Source of the DNA: JBBDSV01 sp040904785 | GTDB lineage: Bacteria; Actinomycetota; Nitriliruptoria; Nitriliruptorales; Nitriliruptoraceae | DNA: 50,633 nt | Assembly (NCBI GenBank): GCA_040904785.1 | Contig: JBBDSV010000018.1 | Coordinates: forward strand, 1-50,633 | Reading direction: 5' to 3' | In this document: piece by piece, positions 15,670 to 24,221 of the stretch | Numbering within the stretch: the first letter of the stretch is position 1 | How the letters are laid out: the number at the start of each line of letters is the position of its first letter | The notes under the pieces: model-generated | Databases searched by the model: none | Told to the model about the DNA's origin: nothing | The model's input: the letters and a program-made list of their open reading frames with translations, nothing else | Position numbers and translations under genes: made by a program

Positions 15670-17494
15670 CGGACACGCGTGTGCCGCCCAGCGGGGAATC
15701 GCTGATGGCGAGCTGACCGTCGTGATGAGCGACGACGCTGGCGACGATCGACAGCCCGAGCCCGGCACCCGCGGCTTTCGATGGGTTCGCGCCGCGTCGG
15801 AATGCGTCGAGCACCGCGTGCCGCTGGTCCGGTGGGATCCCGATCCCGCCGTCATCGACGTGGATGACGGTTGCGTGACCGTCGGACGTCGGTTCCGCAT
15901 GCACGTGGATCTGCGGGGTCGCGCCTTCGGCGTGATACTTCTCGGCATTCTCCACGAGGTTGAGCAGCAGGCGTTCGAGCAGGATCTGGTCGCCCGACAC
16001 CGCCGGGAGCGGATCCACGGTCACGTGAGCGTCGTTTCCGAGCTGGTCGACGACGTCGGCGGCGACGGCAGAGAGGTCGACGGCGGTGAAGTCGTGCGGC
16101 TTGCCGACTGATCGGATGAGCGCCAGCAGGTTGTCGATCTGGTCCTGCATGTGCACGGAAGCCGTCAGCGCCCGCATCAGCAGGTGGTGCTGTTGGTCAT
16201 GGTCGGTGACCCGCCCGGAAACGACTGTCTCGACCAGGCCGCGCACGTTGGTCAGCGGGCCCTTGAGGTCGTGGGCCATGGCGCGTGTGAGCAGTTCCAG
16301 ATCTTCGTAGCGGCGCTCCGCTTCGTGTTGTTCGGCGCGAACGCGCCCGGTCAGTTCGTTGAAGGTCTCGGCGAGTTCGCCCAATTCGCCCGGGGCGTCG
16401 ATGTCGGCGGGGACGTCGATGCCATCACGGCGGAACGAGGCGGCGGCATCACGCAGGCTTCGGATCGGCGCGGTGAGCCAGTGTGAGACACCGATCGCTG
16501 CGATGACCGCGATCGCGGCGAGCAGTGACGTCGCGAGCGCAAGTTGTCGTGCGGTGTCCTGGATCGGCGCGAGGAAATCGTCGCGATCGAGTGTGACGAT
16601 CAGCCCCCAGCCGGTCGTGTCGATCGTGCGGGTCGCTGCGACCATCGCTGCGCCGCCGACCGACACATCGACGAAGTCGCGGGCACTTCCGTCGAGCGAC
16701 AGCGAGGCGAGTGGCGTGTCGATTGCCCCGGCAGCCGCGTCCTGCGCGGTCCGCGGATCACGCAACGCGTCACACCGGGCGGCGTGCGTCGGATCCATGG
16801 CGCCGACACTGACGATCGCACCACCGGACGTTCGGGCGAAGACGCAGGTTGTGATCCCGTGTTCGTGTTCATGCGCGGTGCTGGACAGCGGTAGCAGCGT
16901 GCCAGCATCAACGGCGACGACAGCGGCACCGACCGGTATGCCCAGGTGCTGCACGGGAGCGGCGAGCAGCCAGCGCGGTTGGTCACCGCTCTCGACGATC
17001 GAAACGGTCGTTGATGCAGCAGCGGCGTCGAGTTGGACGACGAGCGCCGCTGCTGCATCGGCGAGCGTCGGATCGGTCGTCGCGATGACGCCGCCATCGC
17101 GGTCGATCAGCGCGATCGCGGCGACGGTGTTCGATGCAGCGGCCGCGTCACGAATGTTTGCGTCCAACTCAACTTTCCGGTCGGTCGCACCCGCGGCGAC
17201 GGCGGCAAAATCGGACCGCATCTGGGTACGGCTGGTGACGAGTCGGACGTGATCACGTGTCGATGAGACGACACTCGCGAGTCTGGCTTGCTGGACGTCA
17301 GCAACGACGTGCAGGTCGTCGACCGCGCGTTCGGTGAGTGCATCTTGTTGCGCCGCGCGCTGAAACGCGCCGACGGCGAGCACCGGTGCGACGGCCGTCA
17401 CGACAAGCGCGACGGTCATCGGCCACACCAGGCTGATGCGACGGCGCGGGCGCGACGTCGTGGCGGTCACGGGTGCTCCTCCGTTGCCGGCCAC
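15632..17494 (-). CDS. Sensor histidine kinase with periplasmic cache-like domain and HAMP
   Basis: A 620-residue kinase. Residues about 20-43 are the first membrane helix, and about 44-315 a large external dCache-like domain (IALIDRDGGVIATTDPTLAD; AAPVQHLGIPVGAAVVAV). A second helix (LATSLLAAIAVIAAIGV) leads into HAMP (LTAPIRSLRDAAASFRRDG). HisKA carries AMAHDLKGPLTNVRGLVE, and HATPase shows LLLNLVENAEKYH, DDGGIGIPPDQ and GAGLGLSIVASVVAHH. It should bind a small external ligand and phosphorylate an unlinked regulator. The HDLKGPL form of the H box is typical of light- or redox-linked kinases but does not define the signal. Confidence 0.92.
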   Translation of the reverse strand: MAGNGGAPVTATTSRPRRRISLVWPMTVALVVTAVAPVLAVGAFQRAAQQDALTERAVDDLHVVADVQQARLASVVSSTRDHVRLVTSRTQMRSDFAAVAAGATDRKVELDANIRDAAAASNTVAAIALIDRDGGVIATTDPTLADAAAALVVQLDAAAASTTVSIVESGDQPRWLLAAPVQHLGIPVGAAVVAVDAGTLLPLSSTAHEHEHGITTCVFARTSGGAIVSVGAMDPTHAARCDALRDPRTAQDAAAGAIDTPLASLSLDGSARDFVDVSVGGAAMVAATRTIDTTGWGLIVTLDRDDFLAPIQDTARQLALATSLLAAIAVIAAIGVSHWLTAPIRSLRDAAASFRRDGIDVPADIDAPGELGELAETFNELTGRVRAEQHEAERRYEDLELLTRAMAHDLKGPLTNVRGLVETVVSGRVTDHDQQHHLLMRALTASVHMQDQIDNLLALIRSVGKPHDFTAVDLSAVAADVVDQLGNDAHVTVDPLPAVSGDQILLERLLLNLVENAEKYHAEGATPQIHVHAEPTSDGHATVIHVDDGGIGIPPDQRHAVLDAFRRGANPSKAAGAGLGLSIVASVVAHHDGQLAISDSPLGGTRVSVTLPYGPPSEAP

Positions 17495-17618
17495 GCGATG
17501 ACGCGACCAGGTCCCCTACGTGGTCGGGCCACCCGTGGCGGCACGACGCACTCCCGCTCGGAAACCTACGTCGTGGTGGCGGCAGCAGGGAAACCGCGTG
17601 CGTGTGGTCTCGTCCGGG

Positions 17619-19142
17619 TCACTGCGGCACCGTCTCTTCGAACTGGTCGGCGATCGCGCGCCACCGCTGGCTGCGAGTCGCGATGCGGGTCTCGGCATCC
17701 TGCAGCGAGATGTCTCGCAGCATGGCGACGGCGGTCGCAGCGACCCGGTCCGCGAACGCCGCACCCTCTTCGCCGGGCTGCGGGCGATCGGGGACGACGA
17801 CGTCGACGATCCCGTGGCGGCGCAGGTCCGTCGAGGCGATCGCCTGGGAGTTGGCGAGCTCTTCGGCCCGCTCGGTCGTGCGATACAGGATCTCGGACGC
17901 GCCTTCGGGCTGGATGGGCGACAGCCAGGCATGTTCACAGGCGATGACCCGGTCGGCCGGCAGGAGCGCGAGCGCGCCACCTCCCGATCCTTCGCCGAAC
18001 AGCACGGAAAGCGTCGGCACCCGCAAGGCCGACAGCTCGCTGAGACAGCGGGCGACTTCGGCCGCGAGCCCCTCTTCTTCCGAACGGGCGCTGATGTCGG
18101 CGCCGGCGGTATCGATGATCGTCACCAGCGGCAGTCCGAGCTGGTCTGCGAGTGCCATCGCCCGGCGTGCGGTGCGATAGCCGGCGGCGGTCATACGCGC
18201 GCCGCGCTCGCCGGGTGGCCGGTCGGCCGCGATCACGACCGCGGGAATGCCCTGCACGCGAGCGATTGCCGCGATGCACCCCGGGTCGCGGCCCCCCTGC
18301 CCGTCGCCCGACAGCCGGGTGGTGTGCGTTACGCATGCGGCGAACAGCTCCCGGACACCGGGACGGTCGACGCGGCGGGAGCGGGTCACCGCTTCCCACG
18401 GATCCACGTGTGCATCTTCCGGCAGGTGCAGGATCTCTGCTGCGGGCGGGTCCGGGCGTGCGGGGGCGAGCACCGCAAGCGCTGTGGCGAAGACGTCGCG
18501 CATGTCGCTGCGGCCGACCACCCCGTCGATGATGCCGTGTTCGTAGAGGTTCTCGGCCGTCTGCACATGCTCAGGGAACGCCTCACCCGTCAGTGATTCG
18601 ATGACCCGGGGACCCGTCAAGGCGATGAGCGCTCCCGGTTCGGCGAATGTCACATGTCCGAGCGACCCCCAGGACGCGAGCACGCCACCGGTGATGGGGT
18701 CGCGCAGATAGACGAGATATGGCAGGCGCTCGGCATGGTGCCGACGGACCGCCGCGGCGACGGCCGCCATCTGCACGAATGCCGGCGTGCCTTCCTGCAT
18801 CCGTGTTCCGCCCGATGACGGCAGTCCGATCACCGGCAGGCGTTCGTCGCGTGCGCGGTCGAAGGCGCGGCACACGCGATTGCCCGCGGCGATCCCCATG
18901 GTGCCGGCCAGGAAGTCGAAGTCGGACGCGACAATCGCGCACGACGTTCCAGCGACGGTCGCCCGGCCGGTCCAGACGGCCTCGTCGGTGCCGGATGTTC
19001 TCCGGGCGTCGGCGAGCCGCTCGGTGTAGGGCTTGCGGTCGGTGAACCGCATCGGATCGTGGACCGTGACGCCTTCGTTCCACGGGCGCAGGGATCCGTC
19101 GTCGGCGAGATCGGCGACGATCTGCGGTGGGGTTGCGGACAT
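17619..19142 (-). CDS. Fused acetyl-CoA carboxylase carboxyltransferase (AccD-AccA type, AccD3-like)
   Basis: A 507-residue protein joining both carboxyltransferase halves. The N-terminal AccD-like half has GTSCAIVASDFDFLAGTMG, LPSSGGTRMQEGTPAFVQ and VLASWGSLGHVTFAEPGALI. The C-terminal AccA-like half has AADRPPGERGARMTAAGYR, GLPLVTIIDTAGADISA and LFGEGSGGGALALLPADRVI. It would transfer carboxyl from biotin to an acyl-CoA, probably for fatty-acid synthesis. There is no N-terminal zinc-finger of four cysteines as in E. coli AccD; the actinobacterial AccD3 type lacks it too, to my knowledge. Start at 19142 is preferred, with GAGGGAG nearby; an in-frame ATG at 19268 gives an unrelated extension. 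No biotin carboxylase gene is adjacent. Confidence 0.88.
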   Translation of the reverse strand: MSATPPQIVADLADDGSLRPWNEGVTVHDPMRFTDRKPYTERLADARRTSGTDEAVWTGRATVAGTSCAIVASDFDFLAGTMGIAAGNRVCRAFDRARDERLPVIGLPSSGGTRMQEGTPAFVQMAAVAAAVRRHHAERLPYLVYLRDPITGGVLASWGSLGHVTFAEPGALIALTGPRVIESLTGEAFPEHVQTAENLYEHGIIDGVVGRSDMRDVFATALAVLAPARPDPPAAEILHLPEDAHVDPWEAVTRSRRVDRPGVRELFAACVTHTTRLSGDGQGGRDPGCIAAIARVQGIPAVVIAADRPPGERGARMTAAGYRTARRAMALADQLGLPLVTIIDTAGADISARSEEEGLAAEVARCLSELSALRVPTLSVLFGEGSGGGALALLPADRVIACEHAWLSPIQPEGASEILYRTTERAEELANSQAIASTDLRRHGIVDVVVPDRPQPGEEGAAFADRVAATAVAMLRDISLQDAETRIATRSQRWRAIADQFEETVPQ

Positions 19143-19294
19143 GGGATCCACTCCCTCGGCGACGCCACCGGTGACGGGGCCATGCATGCAGTATCGCCGG
19201 ATGTGGTCGCCAGCGCCTCGGCGGAGTGCGACGAAATTGGCCCGCGCGCGACCGCCGCTGTTGTGCATTCCGGCCGAGTCGCGCGGCGGCGGTG

Positions 19295-19954
19295 TCAGAA
19301 CGCCCGGATGGCCTCGGGATGCCGTTCGGCACGTGACAGTGCCTGAACGGCGGCAAGCGCACCCGATCGTCGGGCGGCGGTCTCGCCGAGTACGCCCGCG
19401 GTGATCACGAGCACTTCGTCATCGATCATCGGTGTCCGATGGACACTAGTGGCGAGGTCGTCGAGGTGGACGACGAGTTCGACGAGCCGGGTGCGTAGAT
19501 ATTCGGCCGGGGTCATGGCGATGTTGTCGCGAACCATGATCGCCTCGGGAATGCGATCAGCGTCGACCGCGGCGACGAACGCGCTGCGTGCCTCCGCCAT
19601 CCGGGAGAGCAGAACGTCTGGGCCGTCGGCGGCTTCGGCCGCGGATCGCGCGCGCGTGTCGCGGTGCTTGTCGCTGTCGACCGGATCGTGGTCGGCGAGC
19701 ACGGTGGCGAAATAGCCGGCGGCGTCGACGAGTTCGACGTCGCTGATGCCGGCTTCGTCGGCGAGCAGATACTGCGCCGCCGTCAGCATGCCCCGGGCGA
19801 GATGTCCGGCGAGCCCCCCGACGGTGTACTCGGCGAGTGCGCTCGGCTCGTCCCACGCTGCGTGTACGGCCGCATCCTCGATGAGGTCGGCGGCTGCGTC
19901 GGCAGCGGCGAGCACCGGTGCGACAATTGACAGGTCAGGTGCAGGAACGGTCAC
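19295..19954 (-). CDS. DinB/maleylpyruvate-isomerase-N-type thiol-dependent protein
   Basis: A 219-residue protein of the DinB_2/MDMPI fold, a four-helix bundle that binds a divalent metal and often uses mycothiol. The three expected ligand positions are visible: His51 in VGGLAGHLARGM, and Glu and His in RTRLVELVVHLDDLATS. Members act as mycothiol-dependent isomerases or transferases. The reaction here is unknown, and the usual C-terminal SCP2-like domain is missing, so it is a stand-alone N-domain type. A 14-base gap separates it from the 90-residue gene upstream, suggesting a two-gene operon. Confidence 0.85.
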   Translation of the reverse strand: MTVPAPDLSIVAPVLAAADAAADLIEDAAVHAAWDEPSALAEYTVGGLAGHLARGMLTAAQYLLADEAGISDVELVDAAGYFATVLADHDPVDSDKHRDTRARSAAEAADGPDVLLSRMAEARSAFVAAVDADRIPEAIMVRDNIAMTPAEYLRTRLVELVVHLDDLATSVHRTPMIDDEVLVITAGVLGETAARRSGALAAVQALSRAERHPEAIRAF

Positions 19955-19968
19955 GGTGTCGTCCTTTG

Positions 19969-20241
19969 CTATGCGCCGAACGCCAGTGCCGTAGCCGCAA
20001 ACGTGGAGGCGGCAGCCCGGCGCGTCGCACGTACGAGCAACCGTACGACGACGATGAACGGATCGCCGGGTGCAGCGCGCAAGTGCGGCGCGATGGTTCC
20101 GGCGTCGGCGAGCTGGGTGAGCACCTGCCTGATGTCGCCGGCGAGCTCGCAGGCACCGTCAGCATCGGCGGTGTCGATGGACGCGGCGCGAGCCAGCAGT
20201 TGTTCGAGGTCGGCGGGTGAGGGTGTGTCGTATGTCGACAT
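19969..20241 (-). CDS. Hypothetical 90-residue protein
   Basis: A small helical soluble protein (PADLEQLLARAASIDTADAD; CELAGDIRQVLTQLADAGTI; DPFIVVVRLLVRATRRAAAS). No signal peptide is seen, and the hydrophobic C-terminal third is too short and interrupted for a clear membrane helix. ATG at 20241 has AAAGGT six bases upstream. It sits directly before the DinB-type gene on the same strand, and its upstream side faces the GlxA-type regulator. No family recognised. Confidence 0.6.
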   Translation of the reverse strand: MSTYDTPSPADLEQLLARAASIDTADADGACELAGDIRQVLTQLADAGTIAPHLRAAPGDPFIVVVRLLVRATRRAAASTFAATALAFGA

Positions 20242-20452
20242 GGCGTGACCTTTCTGCCACGCACACGTTGGCGCGGTACCAACGGAAGAGACAGGGGAGA
20301 ATCGGCCACAAACCGCCGGATTCACGCCACCGGCGGAGCGAACCGGACAGACTCCGCAAGGATCCTGCCATACTGTGGCGCTGCGGATCGCGGCGATCTA
20401 GCGTGTGGTAGGTGCCGGCGCGACTGCCGGGCACTCGAGGGGCAGGCGAGCC

Positions 20453-21406
20453 ATGGCGCATCGAGTCACGACCTTGTTGCTCCCCGGCGCCAACCCGTTC
20501 GAGTTTTCGGTGGCTTGCGAGGTCTTTGGGTTGCGTCGGCCGGAACTCGACGTCGAGTGGTACGGCCACCGGCTCGCCGCGGCGACGCAGCCCCTGGTTG
20601 TCAGTGGCGGGTGGACGGTCGACACGCCGCATGGCCTCGAGGCGCTCGCCGATGCCGACACGGTCGTCGTGCCCGCATGTCCGTTCGAACCGCCACCGGC
20701 ACCAGTGGCTGCGCTGCGCGCCGCCTATGACCGCGGCGCCCGCATCGTCGCGTTCTGCGCGGGGACGTTCGCACTCGCTGCCGCGGGCATCCTCGATGGC
20801 CGAACGGCGACGACCCACTGGATGTATGCGGCCGAACTCGCGCAACGCTTTCCGAAGGTGCGTTTCGAGCCCGACGTGCTCTATGTCGACGACGGGCAGG
20901 TTCTGACATCGGCGGGGACTGCGGCCGCGATCGATCTGTCGCTGCACATCGTTCGGTGCGACCACGGACCGGATGTCGCCAATCAGGTCGCCCGCCGCAT
21001 GGTCGTGCCTCCCCATCGTGCTGGCGGTCAGTCGCAGTTCGCCACGACACCGGTGCCGCACAAGCCCTACCGAGATGCGATCCGCTCGCTGCTCGAGTGG
21101 CTGCAGGAGCATCTCGATCAGCCGGTCACGGTGGACGACCTCGCACGACTGGCCGCGATGAGTCCGCGCACCTTGGCGCGCCGATTCCGCGCCGCGACCG
21201 GGACGACACCAATCAAGTGGCTGACGCATCAGCGTGTCGTGCGAGCGCAGGAACTGCTGACGACGACCGCGCTGCCGGTCGAGGTCATCGCGCGTCGCGT
21301 CGGCATGGGTACGGCGGCGAACCTCCGGCAGCACTTTCGTGCGGCGACGGGCCAGTCCCCGGCGGCCTACCGTCGTCGCTACGCCTCCGTCGAGCGTGTC
21401 GCGTGA
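20453..21406 (+). CDS. GlxA-type AraC-family transcriptional regulator
   Basis: A 317-residue regulator combining a DJ-1/PfpI-like ligand domain (residues about 5-180, with nucleophile-elbow cysteine in IVAFCAGTFALAAAGILDGR and the following TATTHW) with a C-terminal AraC DNA-binding domain. The latter has two helix-turn-helices: VTVDDLARLAAMSPRTLARR and EVIARRVGMGTAANLRQHFR. ATG at 20453 is chosen over an upstream in-frame GTG because the domain begins immediately. The stop overlaps the GTG of the MFS gene (GTGA), so the two are translationally coupled and it probably regulates that transporter. Confidence 0.92.
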   Translation: MAHRVTTLLLPGANPFEFSVACEVFGLRRPELDVEWYGHRLAAATQPLVVSGGWTVDTPHGLEALADADTVVVPACPFEPPPAPVAALRAAYDRGARIVAFCAGTFALAAAGILDGRTATTHWMYAAELAQRFPKVRFEPDVLYVDDGQVLTSAGTAAAIDLSLHIVRCDHGPDVANQVARRMVVPPHRAGGQSQFATTPVPHKPYRDAIRSLLEWLQEHLDQPVTVDDLARLAAMSPRTLARRFRAATGTTPIKWLTHQRVVRAQELLTTTALPVEVIARRVGMGTAANLRQHFRAATGQSPAAYRRRYASVERVA

Positions 21407-22713
21407 CGACGATCTCGGGGCCGCAACTGGAGCGCGAGGCGTTGCAGCGGCGGACGATGCGCGTGCTCGTGACCTCGCAAGTCCTCGGTGGCGTCGGAGT
21501 CGGATCGGGTATCGCGGTCATCGCCCTGCTCGCCTACGACCTGTCCGGCACCGCGTCGCTGTCCGGACTTGCGCCGACGGCGATGACGATCGGCGCGGCG
21601 CTGGCGGCGGCGATGATCGCCCGTGTCGCCGTGTCGACCGGCCGGCGCCGCGGACTCGTCGCCGGCTACCTCATTGGTGTCGTCGGTGCCGTCCTCGCCA
21701 TTGTCGCGGCAATCGCGGGCTCGTACGCCGTGCACATCGTGGCCTCGGTGGCGTTCGGTGCCGCCAGCGCCGCGAACCTGCAGGCACGCTACGCCGCGAC
21801 CGACCTGGCGGCCGACGACCGCCGTGCGGGTGCACTGTCGACCGTGGTCTGGGCGACGACCGTCGGCGCGGTGCTCGGTCCCAATCTCACCGGACCCGGT
21901 GGCGACGTCGCCGCGATGCTCGGACTGCCGCCGCTCGCCGGTCCGTACCTGTTCTCGGTCGCGTCGTTCGCCAGTGCGGCGCTCGTGCAGGCCATCTTTC
22001 TGCGGCCCGACCCCTTGCAGTTCGCCCGACACATCGCGCGCGACGACGACGCGATTCGTGACCAGGACGGCGAACTCGCACCTCCGTCGGTGATCGGTGC
22101 GGTCACGCCGCGTGACCGCCCGCTGCGGCGCGCGATCACGACGATCCGCGCGGTACCCGCCGCGCTCGCCGCGTTCGTGGCGATCGGTGCCGCGCACGCG
22201 ACGATGGTCGCGGTGATGGTCATGACGCCGGTGCACATGGAGGACCACGGTGCGACGCTGTCGCTCGTCGGCCTGACCATCAGCCTGCACATCGCCGGCA
22301 TGTATGCCCTCAGCCCCGTGTTCGGTCGGCTCGCCGACGCGGTCGGTCGTCCCGCGGTCATCTTGCTCGGATGCGGCCAGCTCGTTGCCGCAGCACTGCT
22401 TGCCGCAACGGCGGCACCGACGGGCGCGCGGATGTTCCCCGTCGCACTCGTCCTGCTGGGTACGGGATGGTCGTGCTGTCTCGTCGCCGGTTCAGCGATG
22501 CTCACCGACGCGCTCGATGTCGCCGACCGTCCCGCTGCGCAAGGGGCGAGCGATCTCGTGATGAATCTCTCGGGGGCCGTGGGGGGCACGATCGCGGGAA
22601 TCGTGCTCGCCATCGCGTCGTACGAGGCGCTGGCCTTCGGTGCGGTCGTGATCGTCATCACCCCCGTGTGGCTCACGCTTCGTGCGAGCCGGACGATGGC
22701 GGTCACGCACTAG
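21403..22713 (+). CDS. MFS transporter coupled to the GlxA-type regulator
   Basis: A 436-residue major-facilitator protein with about 12 helices: GIAVIALLAYDLSGTASLSG in helix 1, RVAVSTGRRRGLVAGYLIGV as the helix 2-3 loop, a charged central loop around residues 205-240 (RHIARDDDAIRDQDGELAPP), and PVFGRLADAVGRPAVILLG repeating the loop signature in the second half. It starts at GTG 21403 inside the last codons of the regulator gene. Direction and substrate are unknown; efflux is likely given the regulator pairing. Confidence 0.9.
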   Translation: MTTISGPQLEREALQRRTMRVLVTSQVLGGVGVGSGIAVIALLAYDLSGTASLSGLAPTAMTIGAALAAAMIARVAVSTGRRRGLVAGYLIGVVGAVLAIVAAIAGSYAVHIVASVAFGAASAANLQARYAATDLAADDRRAGALSTVVWATTVGAVLGPNLTGPGGDVAAMLGLPPLAGPYLFSVASFASAALVQAIFLRPDPLQFARHIARDDDAIRDQDGELAPPSVIGAVTPRDRPLRRAITTIRAVPAALAAFVAIGAAHATMVAVMVMTPVHMEDHGATLSLVGLTISLHIAGMYALSPVFGRLADAVGRPAVILLGCGQLVAAALLAATAAPTGARMFPVALVLLGTGWSCCLVAGSAMLTDALDVADRPAAQGASDLVMNLSGAVGGTIAGIVLAIASYEALAFGAVVIVITPVWLTLRASRTMAVTH

Positions 22714-22724
22714 TCTCGAGTGCC

Positions 22725-23672
22725 GTGAACGCCGACAGATCGCCACGCCCTCGCTCGACACCCGTCGCTGCCGCGTCCCGCCGCCTGGTGACGCTGTTGA
22801 CGGGCACGATCTTCGTGCACTGGGTCGTCCGGCTCACGGTCGAACTGCACGTTCGCGTCGATGTGCCGGCGGCGGCCGACGTCGCGATTCGCACGGTCGC
22901 ACCCGGTTTCAGCATCCTGGTGCTTGTCGCGTTCCTTGCGCTGGGCGCGCGTGTGGCCACGTGGCTGACAGCTGGATTCGTCGTTGCCTATCTCGCTGCC
23001 GTCATCCCACGGCTCGTCACCGACGTCGCAGCCGACGGATGGACGATCGCAGCCACCGATCTTGCCCGCGTCGGCGGTGTCGCCGCGGCACTCGTCATGC
23101 TCGTGGCGGCGCTTGCGCGACGTGTCGGTCGGGCAGACGCGGCGCAGTCGGGCGCCACGACGGCGGGGACGGTCAACTTCGATCCGGTGACGGGGCTGCT
23201 CGCGAGACCTGCCGCTGCCAACCGCCTGGGAGAGTTGGTCGAACTCGCGGGCCGTCACGACCGTCCGCTGACCGTCGCGCTGATCGACGTCGACGAGTTC
23301 GGTTCGGTCGCTGCCGCAGGTCACGGTGATCAGGTGCTGCGCGATGTCGGCGCGACGATCGCCAACCTGCTGCGGGCGAGCGACGTTGTCGCGCGCTGGG
23401 GCGATGACGCGTTCCTCGCCGTGCTGCCCGAGACGCCGGCCGCGCAGGCGGTGGCAACGATGCAGCGCGTGCTCGACACGGTGCGCACCGACGTCGTGGG
23501 CGGTGCGGCGCCGGTGACGGTGTCCATCGGTATCGGGCAACGCCGACTCGGTGACCAGCCCGACGAACTGGTCGATCGGGCACGCCAGGCGATGGACGTC
23601 GCACGTCGTGACGCGCGTGACCGTGTGGAAGTGGACGACTTCGGCCTCGAACCGCCGGCGCCCACCGAGTGA
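22725..23672 (+). CDS. Membrane protein with degenerate GGDEF domain
   Basis: A 315-residue protein. The first 130 residues contain about four membrane helices (LTGTIFVHWVVRLTVEL; FSILVLVAFLALGARV; WLTAGFVVAYLAAVIP; VGGVAAALVMLVAAL). Residues about 145-305 are a GGDEF fold (NFDPVTGLLARPAAANRLGE; LTVALIDVDEFGSVAAAGHG; VARWGDDAFLAVLPE; VSIGIGQRRLG). The signature GG(D/E)EF is replaced by GDDAF, losing the second glycine and the glutamate, so diguanylate cyclase activity is unlikely and a receptor or structural role is more probable. Start is GTG, 12 bases after the MFS stop. Confidence 0.82.
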   Translation: MNADRSPRPRSTPVAAASRRLVTLLTGTIFVHWVVRLTVELHVRVDVPAAADVAIRTVAPGFSILVLVAFLALGARVATWLTAGFVVAYLAAVIPRLVTDVAADGWTIAATDLARVGGVAAALVMLVAALARRVGRADAAQSGATTAGTVNFDPVTGLLARPAAANRLGELVELAGRHDRPLTVALIDVDEFGSVAAAGHGDQVLRDVGATIANLLRASDVVARWGDDAFLAVLPETPAAQAVATMQRVLDTVRTDVVGGAAPVTVSIGIGQRRLGDQPDELVDRARQAMDVARRDARDRVEVDDFGLEPPAPTE

Positions 23673-23710
23673 CGCGGCCGGCCGTGCGGCAGCTCACACC
23701 CGGAATCATT

Positions 23711-23730
23711 AGCGATATACTCAACGTTAC
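23711..23730 (+). promoter_or_regulatory. Promoter/operator of the cupredoxin gene
   Basis: An AT-rich island in otherwise GC-rich sequence reads AGCGATATACTCAACGTTAC. TATACT (23715-23720) is a good -10. ACTCAACGTT (23719-23728) also occurs in the rrf2 promoter (minus strand, 34452-34443), and AGCGATATA recurs at 37043-37051. It lies 41-60 bases before the cupredoxin ATG. Shared control is inferred. Confidence 0.5.
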
Positions 23731-23770
23731 GCGCCAGAGTGTGCGCGTTTTCGACGACGAAGGACGCGGT

Positions 23771-24139
23771 ATGAAGCGCACGAATCTCATTGCCGCCGCT
23801 GCGGGGGCAGCGCTGCTGCTCACCGGATGCGGCGGTGGCGACGCCGGTGGCGAGGGTGCCGCCAGTGACGGCGACGTTGCGATTGTGGCGACCGAGTTCG
23901 CCTTCGAGCCCGCCGCGGTTTCGATTGCCGCGGACACCGACGTGGTCGTCACGATCGACAACACCGGCGGTGCCGTCGAGCACGACTTCACGATTGACGA
24001 GCTCGACGTGTTGATTCACGCCGAACCGACCGAGGCCGCCTCGGGGACGATCAACGCGCCCGCGGGCACCTACACCTTCTATTGCAGCATTCCGGGACAC
24101 CGCGCGGCAGGAATGGAAGGCGAGCTCTCCGTCGGTTGA
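23771..24139 (+). CDS. Plastocyanin-like cupredoxin lipoprotein
   Basis: A 122-residue exported blue-copper protein. The signal peptide ends in lipobox LLTGC (Cys20), so it is lipid-anchored on the outer membrane face. A short Gly/Ala linker precedes the cupredoxin domain. Type 1 copper ligands are His71 (VEHDFTI), Cys105 and His110 (FYCSIPGHRAAGM) and Met115. Such proteins carry single electrons to terminal oxidases, NO reductases or copper nitrite reductases, so this could serve the heme-copper enzyme at 29-32 kb (inference). ATG at 23771 has GAAGGA upstream. Confidence 0.9.
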   Translation: MKRTNLIAAAAGAALLLTGCGGGDAGGEGAASDGDVAIVATEFAFEPAAVSIAADTDVVVTIDNTGGAVEHDFTIDELDVLIHAEPTEAASGTINAPAGTYTFYCSIPGHRAAGMEGELSVG

Positions 24140-24167
24140 CGAACACCGCCGGCGAATCGGCGATCAT

Positions 24168-24203
24168 GCCCCGAAGCGGCGAGCACGATGGCCGTTTCGG
24201 GGC
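24168..24203. terminator. Bidirectional hairpin between convergent genes
   Basis: The arm GCCCCGAAGCGGC (24168-24180) pairs with GCCGTTTCGGGGC (24191-24203) through 13 pairs, including one G-U, around a 10-base loop. It lies between the stops of the cupredoxin (24139) and nitronate monooxygenase (24222) genes, where a shared terminator is expected. Confidence 0.65.
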
Positions 24204-24221
24204 GTCACGTCGCGTCGCGTG

